The position numbers were made by a program, and so were the translations under genes. From contig NZ_JACIET010000001.1 of assembly GCF_014197015.1 (NCBI RefSeq), positions 558,001 to 622,000 on the forward strand: 64,000 bases of DNA, read 5' to 3'. Below the pieces are notes generated by a model. The model had not been told where the DNA came from. It saw only the letters and a list, made by a program, of their open reading frames with translations, and made no database searches. This document shows, one piece after another, positions 9,478-17,408 of this stretch. The stretch comes from Niveibacterium umoris (lineage in GTDB: Bacteria > Pseudomonadota > Gammaproteobacteria > Burkholderiales > Rhodocyclaceae). Every line of letters starts with the position of its first letter. Within the stretch, counting starts at the first letter, position 1.

Positions 9478-10080
9478 TCAGTGAAAACCGTTGCGTATCA
9501 GGCCGACGACGACGCCTTCGAGGTGGAAGTTCTCGCCGTCCGGTTCGATAGGCGCGAAATCGGGATTCTCTGCCAGCAGGCGGACACGGTTGCCGCGCCG
9601 TTCCAGGCGCTTCACCGTCACGTCGTCACCTAGCCGCGCCACCACGATCTGGCCATTTCGGGCGTCCGGTGTGCGGTGGACGGCGATCAGGTCGCCGTCA
9701 AGGATGCCCGCATCGCGCATCGACAAGCCTTTCACCTTGAGCAGGTAATCAGCTGAAGGCGAAAACATGGCGGGGTCGATGTCGATGCGCCGCTCGCAAT
9801 TTTCGGCTGCGAGGATAGGGCTGCCGGCGGCGACGCGACCAACCACCGGTAGGCCCGTTTCTTCGAGCAGGCGGATGCCGCGCGCGCGACCCTCTTCCAT
9901 CGCGATTGCGCCTTTGCGGGCCAGCGCCTTGAGATGCTCTTCTGCCGCGTTGGGGGAACGGAAGCCGAAGGCCTCGCAGATTTCGATCCGCGTCGGCGGC
10001 CGGCCTTCCTCGCGCACGGTGCGCCGGATCAGGTCGAGGATTTCCGCCTGGCGGGGGGTGAGATCCGATGCTTGAGTCAT
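9478..10080 (-). CDS. lexA: LexA, SOS repressor
   Basis: LexA represses DNA-damage genes and cleaves itself when RecA is activated. The protein is 200 residues. The N-terminal winged helix includes [20 protein letters not shown], the cleavage site is Ala85-Gly86 (VAAGSP), and the catalytic dyad is Ser120 (KGLSMRDAG) and Lys157 (DDVTVKRL). The ATG at 10080 begins [11 protein letters not shown], as in other LexA proteins. A perfect LexA operator lies two bases upstream of this ATG, so the gene is autoregulated. The membrane-protein gene follows without a gap. Confidence 0.97.
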   Translation of the reverse strand: MTQASDLTPRQAEILDLIRRTVREEGRPPTRIEICEAFGFRSPNAAEEHLKALARKGAIAMEEGRARGIRLLEETGLPVVGRVAAGSPILAAENCERRIDIDPAMFSPSADYLLKVKGLSMRDAGILDGDLIAVHRTPDARNGQIVVARLGDDVTVKRLERRGNRVRLLAENPDFAPIEPDGENFHLEGVVVGLIRNGFH

Positions 10081-10082
10081 GC

Positions 10083-10098
10083 CTGTATTTTTGTACAG
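10083..10098 (-). promoter_or_regulatory. LexA operator (SOS box)
   Basis: The sequence fits CTGT-N8-ACAG exactly. It ends two bases before the lexA start codon, so it occupies the place where a ribosome binding site would lie. The upstream TTGCAC (10111-10116, minus strand) could be a -35 element. Confidence 0.9.
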
Positions 10099-10121
10099 AA
10101 ACCCTGCTTGTGCAAGCGCGA

Positions 10122-11117
10122 TCAGGGGATCAGCACCGCGGCGCCCTGCAGGGTGCCGGCTCGCAGTCGCGCGATGGCCTGATTGGCCTGTGCGAGAGGA
10201 AAGCGCGTCACGCTGGTGTGCACCGGTTGGTGCGCGACACGTTCGAGAAATTCGGTGCCATCGCGACGTGTGAGATTCGCCACGGATCGGATTTGCCGCT
10301 CGCCCCACAGCCAAGCGTAGGGGAAAGCGGGTATGTCACTCATGTGGATGCCCGCGCAGACCACGATTCCGCCTTTGCGCAGGCTGTGCAGGGATAAGGG
10401 AACGAGGGCACCGACCGGTGCGAAGATGATTGCCGCGTCGAGGGCTTCGGGGGCGGGTTCGTCCGATGCGCCTGCCCATGCGGCGCCGAGTTGCAGGGCG
10501 AATTGCTGACTTTCGGTATCGCCCTCGCGGGTGAAGGCAAACACTTGCCTTTCCTGTTGCCGGGCGACCTGGGTGACGATATGTGCTGCCGCGCCGAAGC
10601 CGTAGATGCCAATGCGCCGTGCGTCGCCTGCCATGTTCAGGGCGCGGTAGCCGATCAGCCCGGCACACAGCAGCGGCGCGAGCGACGCGGCATCCACGCC
10701 TTCCGGCAGCGGGAAGCAAAAGCGTGCATCGGCGACGCAATATTCGGCGTATCCGCCGTCGATCTGGCATCCGGTGAAGCGCGCGTCGTCGCAAAGGTTT
10801 TCGCGGCCACTCAGGCAATACGCGCACCGGCCGCAGGTGTGCCCGAGCCAGGGGACGCCGACGCGCTGACCGCGGGAAAACTCGCTGACACCCGGGCCCA
10901 CAGCCTCGACGCGGGCAACGATCTCATGCCCCGGCACGATCGGCGATACGGCCTGCGGTAACTCGCCGTCGAGCAGGTGAAGGTCAGTGCGGCAAACGCC
11001 ACAGGCCTCCACACGCAACAGCAGTTGACCGTATGCTGGCTGTGGAACGCTGCGTTCGATTTCGACAAGCGGGCCGCCGGGTTGCCGGAGTTGCATTGCG
11101 CGAGATGTGCGGACCAT
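10122..11117 (-). CDS. Zinc-dependent alcohol dehydrogenase
   Basis: A medium-chain dehydrogenase of 331 residues. The catalytic zinc ligands are visible in [10 protein letters not shown] and PGHEIVARV, the structural zinc cysteines in [17 protein letters not shown], and the NAD(P) Rossmann motif in [12 protein letters not shown]. It belongs to the AdhA/AdhP-like group that oxidises primary alcohols or reduces aldehydes. The start at 11117 is preceded by a good GGGAGG ribosome binding site; the frame stays open upstream but has no family sequence. It is convergent with nothing and divergent from the peroxiredoxin gene. Confidence 0.92.
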   Translation of the reverse strand: MVRTSRAMQLRQPGGPLVEIERSVPQPAYGQLLLRVEACGVCRTDLHLLDGELPQAVSPIVPGHEIVARVEAVGPGVSEFSRGQRVGVPWLGHTCGRCAYCLSGRENLCDDARFTGCQIDGGYAEYCVADARFCFPLPEGVDAASLAPLLCAGLIGYRALNMAGDARRIGIYGFGAAAHIVTQVARQQERQVFAFTREGDTESQQFALQLGAAWAGASDEPAPEALDAAIIFAPVGALVPLSLHSLRKGGIVVCAGIHMSDIPAFPYAWLWGERQIRSVANLTRRDGTEFLERVAHQPVHTSVTRFPLAQANQAIARLRAGTLQGAAVLIP

Positions 11118-11204
11118 GAGACCTCCCGATGAACGGTGCTTGTGGTGCGGCCTTGCTTGATCTAATCCTAGTGGACTTGCTGGTGCATGGCACGGGGGGA
11201 GCGC

Positions 11205-11738
11205 ATGGTGTGCGGCGTCGGGGATGATCGAGTTCCGGTAGAATCCCGGCCACGCCCGGGTGGGGTACCGTTGGCGCCGGGCTGCGTTGCACCGCTTTTT
11301 GCGTTGCCAGACGCCGACATGGCGCCGTTCGACCTGCGTGATGCGATTTCGCAGAACGTGGTCGTGCTGTGTTTCTACCCGCGTGATGGAACACCTGCCT
11401 GTACGCGCCAGGCGATCGAATTCAGCGATCACGAAAGCGACTTCTCCGCAGCCGGGGCGGTCGTAGTCGGGATCAGCCCGGACGATTGCCTGACGCACGC
11501 CGCGTTTCGCGATGAGCATGGGATCTCGATCCGCCTGCTGTCCGATCCGGACATGGAAGTGTGCCGACTTTATGGGGTGCTGCACCGACGTGAAGGTTGT
11601 GAGCGCGATATCGTTCGCCGCACGACCGTCGTGCTCGACCGCGCCGGTGTTGTCCGTCATCTTATCGATGACGTCCAGCTACGTGGGCACGCAGCCGAAG
11701 TACTCAAGCTCGTCAGAGAAATCGCAAGGAACCGCTAA
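11205..11738 (+). CDS. Peroxiredoxin, Bcp/PrxQ type
   Basis: A thiol peroxidase of the Bcp class that reduces hydrogen peroxide and organic peroxides. The peroxidatic cysteine lies in FYPRDGTPACTRQ; the Cys five residues later, usual in PrxQ, is not present. The start is uncertain. The ATG at 11205 follows a GGGGGAG sequence. A TTG at 11271, behind GGGTGGGG, would give 155 residues, the usual Bcp length. A -10-like TAGAAT lies between the two. The stop overlaps the slyD start (TAATG), so the two are an operon. Confidence 0.85.
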   Translation: MVCGVGDDRVPVESRPRPGGVPLAPGCVAPLFALPDADMAPFDLRDAISQNVVVLCFYPRDGTPACTRQAIEFSDHESDFSAAGAVVVGISPDDCLTHAAFRDEHGISIRLLSDPDMEVCRLYGVLHRREGCERDIVRRTTVVLDRAGVVRHLIDDVQLRGHAAEVLKLVREIARNR

Positions 11739-12217
11739 TGGAAATCGTCAAGAACGCCGTCGTTACCCTGAACTACACCGTCCACGATCCGGACGGCAAC
11801 ATGATCGATGACGGAAAGAACCCGCTCGTCTACCTGCACGGTGGCTATGACGCGATCTTCCCGCTGCTGGAAGAAGCGCTGCACGGCAAGACGCTGGGCG
11901 AAAAGCTCGTGATCAAGCTGCAGCCGGAAGATGCATTCGGCGATTACGACGAGAGCCTCGTCATGATCGAACCGGCCGACCTGTTCCCGGACAACATCGA
12001 AATCGGCATGGCCTTCGAACGTGTTGGCGAAGAAGGTGAAGAGGACATGCTGTTCCGCGTCACTGATATCGCCGATGGCAAGGTTGTCGTCGATGGCAAT
12101 CATCCGCTGGCCGGTACTGCGCTGGTCTTCGATGTCACGGTGGCCGAAGTGCGCATGGCAACTGCGGAAGAAATTTCGCATGGTCATGTGCATGGCGAGG
12201 GCGGTCACCACCACTGA
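11738..12217 (+). CDS. slyD: FKBP-type peptidyl-prolyl isomerase SlyD
   Basis: A cytoplasmic prolyl isomerase and chaperone that also binds nickel for hydrogenase assembly. The protein has 159 residues: an FKBP half (NYTVHDPDGNMIDDG and YLHGGYDAIFPLLEEAL), the inserted flap domain (about residues 65-120), and a short histidine-rich tail (HGHVHGEGGHHH) that would bind metal. The tail is shorter than in Escherichia coli SlyD. It overlaps the peroxiredoxin gene and is followed by a hairpin terminator. Confidence 0.95.
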   Translation: MEIVKNAVVTLNYTVHDPDGNMIDDGKNPLVYLHGGYDAIFPLLEEALHGKTLGEKLVIKLQPEDAFGDYDESLVMIEPADLFPDNIEIGMAFERVGEEGEEDMLFRVTDIADGKVVVDGNHPLAGTALVFDVTVAEVRMATAEEISHGHVHGEGGHHH

Positions 12218-12255
12218 TCGATGCTGCCGCCTTTGCGCGGCAATCTTTCATGAGC

Positions 12256-12294
12256 AGCACGCCGGGCGCAGCGCCGGGCGTGCTGTTTTGTTTT
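12256..12294 (+). terminator. Rho-independent terminator after slyD
   Basis: AGCACGCC (12256-12263) pairs with GGCGTGCT (12277-12284) around a GC-rich loop, followed by GTTTTGTTTT. Confidence 0.8.
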
Positions 12295-12784
12295 GGTGCC
12301 GCCGATTTGCAAGATTCCGGCGCTTCCAGTGAATTTGTGGGGCGACGTGGGCCGTATTGTCACGCACCCCTTCAACATTGCGTTGGATCGCTGCTGCTTG
12401 GTGCGTGCGCACTTTCTTCGGGCACGGCGAGTGGAGTTTGTCTCGCGGCGCCAAACGTGCTCGAGGCGGCATCTGGCGAATTTCATCGCGATTTAGAGAA
12501 GGTCTTGGTATTTGTGGCGCACTGTCAGCTGCTGGAATGGTTTTATTGCGCTTCGCGGCGTGATCGTTCAGTAAAGTACTGACGACCTTCGGAATCCGGC
12601 ATGAAGTGTGCTGTACGACTGATTTCGTTCAACATGGACCCGCAACTGCTCATGACTCAATCCACTGTCCGAACCCGTGCTGGCGTGATTCGGAATACCT
12701 GGACCTGCGGGACATCGATTCCGCGGGTGTTAATGGCGGTTTGTGCGCGTCCATCCATTCAGCTCTTCCCGCTTTGACCCATCA
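12295..12784. other. Long non-coding gap before the peptide ABC operon
   Basis: About 490 bases without a convincing gene. Short open frames here have no family sequence and start inside the slyD terminator or lack ribosome binding sites. The region is less GC-rich than its surroundings. It contains one perfect dyad (12568-12582) and presumably the promoter of the ABC operon, which I could not place with confidence. Confidence 0.6.
12568..12582. promoter_or_regulatory. Perfect dyad, candidate operator
   Basis: TCAGTA-AAG-TACTGA is a perfect 6-base inverted repeat, about 200 bases before the solute-binding protein gene. It is the only clear symmetrical site in the gap. Confidence 0.35.
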
Positions 12785-14986
12785 ATGAGAACCATGCGCC
12801 ATCTCGTCGCGACTGCGGTCGCGTCGTGTGCTTTGCTGCTGGCCGGCTGCGGCGACGTCTGGAACAGCCCCTATCCGGCGGCGGAGCGCAACCGCAACTT
12901 CCTGCACGAAGAATTCAATTCGCGCCCCAAGCATCTGGACCCGGTGCAGTCCTATGTCGAAGACGAGGCATGGTTCACCTACTCGATCTACGACACGCTC
13001 TTCGAATTCCACTACCTCAAGCGACCGTACGAGTTGCAGCCGAGCCTTGCGGCGGCGATGCCCAAGCTCACCTATCTCGACAAGGGTGGCAAGACGCTGC
13101 CGGAGTCGGCACCGCCTGAATCGATTGCCGAGACGGTGTACGAGATCCCGCTCAAGGCCGGCATCAAGTTCCAGCCCCACCCGGCTTTCGCGCGTGACGG
13201 TGCCGGCAAGCTGCGCTACGAAGGGCTGAACGATCAGACACTCGGGAACAGGAGCCAGATCACCGACTTCGAATACACCGGAACGCGCGAGCTGATTTCC
13301 GAGGATTTCGCTTACGGCCTCAAACGGATGGCCCGGCCGAAGCTCGAGACGCCGACGATCGAGATCTACAAGCAGATTGTCGGCATGGAAGAACTTGTCG
13401 CGATGCTCGATGCCGACGTCAAGGCCGGCAAGGTCGACCCCGACGGCTGGATCGACTTGCGCAAGTATCCGCTACCCGGCGTGGATACGACCGATCCGCA
13501 CCGGCTGCGCATCCACATCAAGGGCAAGTACCCGCAGTTCATCTACTGGCTGGCGATGCCGTTTTCCGCGCCGATGCCTTGGGAGGCCGAGAAGTTCTAT
13601 GGCCAGCCGGGGATGGCCAAGCGCGAACTGACGCTCGATATGTGGCCGGTTGGCACCGGGCCGTTCATGCTCACCCGCAATCGCCCGCTGCGCGAGTTGC
13701 TGATGGAGCGCAACCCGAACTTCCGCGAAGAAACCTACCCCTGCGAGGGTACGCCGGAGTATCGCGAACGCGGCTTCATGAAGGACTGCGGCAAGCGCCT
13801 GCCGATGATCGACGGCGTCAAATTCGCCTACGAGCGCGAGGCTACGCCGTTCTGGAACAAGTTCCTGCAGGGCTACTACGACTTCTACGCCTCGACCCGC
13901 TTCAAGTCGCTCGCCAGCTTCGATTCGGCGCTGCAGATTCAGGGCGGCGGTTTGTCTTTGTCCGACGTGATGAAGAAGCAGGGAATTACACTCGAGACGG
14001 AGGTGGAGCCAGCCACCGAGTACTTCTTCGTCAACATGCTCGACGCGACCATCGGCGACGGCGGCGCGACGCCAGAGGCGCGCATGCGCGCCCGCAAGGT
14101 GCGGCAGGCGATGGCGATTGCGCTCGACATGGAAGAGTACCTGTCGATCATCAAGAACGGACTCGGGCGCCCGATGCAGGGCCCGATCCCGCCCGGCATT
14201 GCCGGTTACAAGGAAGGGGCTGCCGGGATCAATCCGTATGCCTACACCTGGGCCAAGGGGCGCCCGCAGCGACGCTCCATCGAAGATGCCCGGCGCCTGA
14301 TGGCCGAGGCTGGGTACCCCAACGGGCGCGATGAGAAGACCGGCGAGCCGCTGGTCGTCAATCTCGACGTGTACGACTCATTCGCGCGCGCACAACTCGA
14401 GATCGTCATCAAGCAGATGAAGCGCATCGATATCCAGCTGGTGCCGCGGCCGACCGAGTGGAACCGCTGGCAGGAAATGCATCGCAAGGGCGCGGCACAA
14501 CTCTCGTTCTGGGGCTGGAACGCCGACTACCCGGATCCTGAAAACTTCCTGTTCCTCTTCTACAGCAAGAACAGCAAGGCCAAGTACCAGGGCGAGAACG
14601 TCACCAACTACAACAACCCGGAATTCGATCGCTTGTACGAACAGTTCCGCGGCATGGACATCAACGCTGACCGGCAAGCGATTATCGACAAGATGGCCGA
14701 GCTGCTGCGGCGCGATTCGCCGGTACTTGCTGGTTGGCACAACGAGGCCTTTCAGCTCTCTCACGGCTGGCTCGGCAACGCGCTGCCGGTGCGCATGATC
14801 CACACCAATCGTAAGTACCTGTCGCTGGATCTGGCGCAGCGCAATGCCAGCGTGGCGCAGTGGAACCGGCCGCAAGTGTGGCCGCTGCTGCTGATGTTTG
14901 CCGCGATCGCTGCAGTCGGCGTGCTCGGCGTGCGCCACTACCGTCGCCACGAATCCCAGACGGCGCGTACGGAGGCCCCGGAATGA
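12785..14986 (+). CDS. ABC transporter solute-binding lipoprotein, family 5, with C-terminal membrane segment
   Basis: An SBP_bac_5-type binding protein of 733 residues for oligopeptides or similar solutes. It starts with a lipoprotein signal peptide (LLLAGC, lipidated Cys22). The family body follows, with PVGTGPFMLTRN and a C-terminal lobe rich in Trp (LSFWGWNADYPDPENFLFLF). It is longer than usual (about 550) and ends with a hydrophobic segment at about residues 700-717 followed by RHYRRH, so both ends appear to be in the membrane. The start at 12785 puts the signal peptide at a normal length; a GTG at 12743 is the alternative. ATGA overlap with the first permease gene. Confidence 0.9.
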   Translation: MRTMRHLVATAVASCALLLAGCGDVWNSPYPAAERNRNFLHEEFNSRPKHLDPVQSYVEDEAWFTYSIYDTLFEFHYLKRPYELQPSLAAAMPKLTYLDKGGKTLPESAPPESIAETVYEIPLKAGIKFQPHPAFARDGAGKLRYEGLNDQTLGNRSQITDFEYTGTRELISEDFAYGLKRMARPKLETPTIEIYKQIVGMEELVAMLDADVKAGKVDPDGWIDLRKYPLPGVDTTDPHRLRIHIKGKYPQFIYWLAMPFSAPMPWEAEKFYGQPGMAKRELTLDMWPVGTGPFMLTRNRPLRELLMERNPNFREETYPCEGTPEYRERGFMKDCGKRLPMIDGVKFAYEREATPFWNKFLQGYYDFYASTRFKSLASFDSALQIQGGGLSLSDVMKKQGITLETEVEPATEYFFVNMLDATIGDGGATPEARMRARKVRQAMAIALDMEEYLSIIKNGLGRPMQGPIPPGIAGYKEGAAGINPYAYTWAKGRPQRRSIEDARRLMAEAGYPNGRDEKTGEPLVVNLDVYDSFARAQLEIVIKQMKRIDIQLVPRPTEWNRWQEMHRKGAAQLSFWGWNADYPDPENFLFLFYSKNSKAKYQGENVTNYNNPEFDRLYEQFRGMDINADRQAIIDKMAELLRRDSPVLAGWHNEAFQLSHGWLGNALPVRMIHTNRKYLSLDLAQRNASVAQWNRPQVWPLLLMFAAIAAVGVLGVRHYRRHESQTARTEAPE

Positions 14987-15960
14987 TTGCTTACCTGATC
15001 CGGCGCCTGCTGTGGGCGCTGCCAACGCTGCTCGGCGTCAATCTGCTGGTGTTCGCGCTGTTCTTCATCGTCAGCAGCCCGGACGACATGGCGCGCGCGC
15101 AATTGGGTGCCAAGCGCGTGACGCAAGAGGCGATCGAGCGCTGGAAGGCGGACCACGGTTACAACAAGCCGCTCTTCTACAACGCGAAGGCGGAAGGCAC
15201 CGCCAAGCTGACCGACACGATCTTCGTGCAGAAGTCCGCCCGCATGTTCCTGTTCGATTTCGGCAAGAGCGATCTGGGGCGTGACATCAACCACGAGCTC
15301 TCGGCACGGATGTGGCCCTCGCTGGCCCTGGCGCTGCCGGTGTTCCTGGTCGGTCTCTTCGTCGCCATCGTTGCCGCAATGGTGCTCGCCTTCTTCCGTG
15401 CGACGTGGCTGGACTACACCGGCGTGATCGCCTGCGTCGTGCTGATGTCGATCTCCAGTCTGTTCTACATCATCGCGGGCCAATACGTGATCGCGCGCAC
15501 CTGGAGTCTGGTGCCGATCTCAGGCTACGAGGGTGGATTCGACGCGGTGCGCTTCCTCGCCTTGCCAGTGGTCGTCGGTGTGGTGGCCGGACTGGGTTCG
15601 AGCGTGCGCTGGTACCGTGCGATCTTCCTCGAAGAAATCGGCAAGGACTATGTCCGCACGGCACGGGCCAAGGGCTTGTCCGAAGGCGCGGTGCTGTTCC
15701 GCCATGTGTTGAAGAACGCGATGATCCCGATCCTCACCGGGACGGTAGTGGTGATTCCGTCGCTCTTCCTCGGCAGCCTGATCAGCGAATCCTTCTTCGG
15801 CATTCCGGGGCTGGGCAGCTTCACGATCGAGGCGATCCTGATGCAGGACTTCGCCATCGTCCGCGCCATGGTGTTCATTGGCGCCTTGCTCTACATCCTC
15901 GGCCTGATCCTCACCGACATTTCCTACACCTTGGTCGATCCGCGGGTGCGACTGCAATGA
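14983..15960 (+). CDS. Peptide ABC transporter permease, DppB/YejB type
   Basis: An inner-membrane permease of 325 residues with six predicted membrane segments. The N-terminus IAYLIRRLLWALPTLLGVN is typical of the DppB/OppB family, and the ATPase-contacting EAA loop is seen as RTARAKGLSEGAVLFRHVLK. It is coupled by ATGA to the binding-protein gene and to the second permease. Binding protein, two permeases and one fused double ATPase match the YejABEF layout, so it could import microcin-like or other peptides, but this is inferred from layout only. Confidence 0.92.
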   Translation: MIAYLIRRLLWALPTLLGVNLLVFALFFIVSSPDDMARAQLGAKRVTQEAIERWKADHGYNKPLFYNAKAEGTAKLTDTIFVQKSARMFLFDFGKSDLGRDINHELSARMWPSLALALPVFLVGLFVAIVAAMVLAFFRATWLDYTGVIACVVLMSISSLFYIIAGQYVIARTWSLVPISGYEGGFDAVRFLALPVVVGVVAGLGSSVRWYRAIFLEEIGKDYVRTARAKGLSEGAVLFRHVLKNAMIPILTGTVVVIPSLFLGSLISESFFGIPGLGSFTIEAILMQDFAIVRAMVFIGALLYILGLILTDISYTLVDPRVRLQ

Positions 15961-17408
15961 AAGACTTCCAGATCGTCGTCCTTTGGTCGGACGTCCTGTT
16001 CGCCGTGCTGCTGGTCGCGCTGGCGACCGGCATCCGCTATGCCTTCAAGAAGGAACACCTGCGCCGCGCCTGGCATACCGTGTTCGCCAATCGCAGTGCG
16101 ATGGCCGCGCTGGTGATCCTGCTGGTGTACCTCTTGGTCACGGTGCTGGACTCCTTCCACTACCGGCCCGCGCTGGATTCCGCTGGTGCAGCGCCGGGGG
16201 GCAAGGTGCAGTATTCGGTCGAGGTGCTCTCGGTGCTGGATATCGCCCTGACCACGCTGCGTGATACACGCGAAAAAACGTACTCGGCGCCATTTGCGAC
16301 CCACTTCTTCGAGAAGCAGATGCTCGAAGGGGCCGACGGCAAGCAGTACCGCGACTATCCGCGCCTGAGCTTCGGTGGTGCGCACCTCAAGGATCCGGAG
16401 GGCGACAAGGCCGGCGACATTGCGCGGCGCTCCGCCTGTGGCGTGGGTGTCGGTGTGCTGCTGTGGATCCTGCTGATGCTGCCGATCGTGCGCGGCGTCG
16501 CGCGTTCGCACGGCTGGTCGATGCAGCAGGCGGGTGCGGAAGTGTTGCGTGGCGGCACGCAGATCGCGTGGGACGGCTTTGCCTGGTCGCTGCTCTTCGT
16601 GCTGGTGCTTGGTGGCGTGCTGGGCAATCTGTCCGGCCACTACCATGTGTTCGGCACCGACGCGACCGGCAATGACGTGCTGTATCAAACGCTCAAGGCG
16701 ATGCGCGTCGCGCTGATGATCGGCACGCTCGCAACCTTGGTCGTGCTGCCGCTCGGTATCGGGCTTGGCCTCGCCGCCGGCTACTACCGCGGCTGGGTGG
16801 ACGACACGATCCAGTACATCTACACCGTCATCAGCTCGATTCCGTACGTGCTGCTGATTGCCGCTGCGTCACTGATGATGACCATGGTGATCGAGCGCAA
16901 TGCCGCGCTGTTCGCGACCGCCGCATCGCGCGCAGACGCCAAGCTGGTGGCGCTGTGCGCGATCATCGGTGCGATTTCCTGGACTACGCTGTGCCGGCTG
17001 ATCCGCGCCGAAACGCTCAAGCTGCGCGAGCTTGATTATGTTCAGGCGGCGCGCTGCTTTGGCGTGTCGAGCCTGCGCATCATGCTGCGGCACATCCTGC
17101 CCAACGCCTTCCACATCGTGCTGATCACGGTGGTGCTGGATTTCTCCGGCCTGGTCTTGGCCGAGGCGGTGCTTTCGTTCGTGGGGGTCGGCGTCGATCC
17201 GACCTCGATCAGTTTCGGCATGATGATCAACAAGGCGCGGGGTGAACTTGCCCGCGATCCGCTGATCTGGTGGTCGATCAGCGCGGCTTTCGTCTTCATG
17301 GTGAGTCTGGTGCTGGCAGCCAACCTGTTTGCCGACGCGGTACGCGAGGCATTTGACCCGCGCGCGCTGCCGTCGCGCCGTCGCCTGCGTCTGGGGACAG
17401 CAAAGTGA
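15957..17408 (+). CDS. Peptide ABC transporter permease, DppC/YejE type, enlarged
   Basis: The second permease, 483 residues, much longer than the usual 280-340. The C-terminal part (about residues 220-470) is a normal DppC domain with the EAA loop DYVQAARCFGVSSLRIMLRH. The N-terminal part has membrane segments near residues 12-28 and 42-60, then a soluble insert of about 90 residues (DSFHYRPALDSAGAAPGG onward) and two more hydrophobic stretches. A longer open frame upstream is a shadow; the ATGA junction sets the start. Confidence 0.9.
   Translation: MKDFQIVVLWSDVLFAVLLVALATGIRYAFKKEHLRRAWHTVFANRSAMAALVILLVYLLVTVLDSFHYRPALDSAGAAPGGKVQYSVEVLSVLDIALTTLRDTREKTYSAPFATHFFEKQMLEGADGKQYRDYPRLSFGGAHLKDPEGDKAGDIARRSACGVGVGVLLWILLMLPIVRGVARSHGWSMQQAGAEVLRGGTQIAWDGFAWSLLFVLVLGGVLGNLSGHYHVFGTDATGNDVLYQTLKAMRVALMIGTLATLVVLPLGIGLGLAAGYYRGWVDDTIQYIYTVISSIPYVLLIAAASLMMTMVIERNAALFATAASRADAKLVALCAIIGAISWTTLCRLIRAETLKLRELDYVQAARCFGVSSLRIMLRHILPNAFHIVLITVVLDFSGLVLAEAVLSFVGVGVDPTSISFGMMINKARGELARDPLIWWSISAAFVFMVSLVLAANLFADAVREAFDPRALPSRRRLRLGTAK

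Noticed and set aside
12250-12582. A 110-codon frame after slyD
   Set aside because: It begins inside the slyD terminator, has no ribosome binding site and looks like random translation.
15312-15956. An upstream extension of the second peptide permease
   Set aside because: This part overlaps the first permease in another frame; the ATGA junction at 15957 gives the real start.
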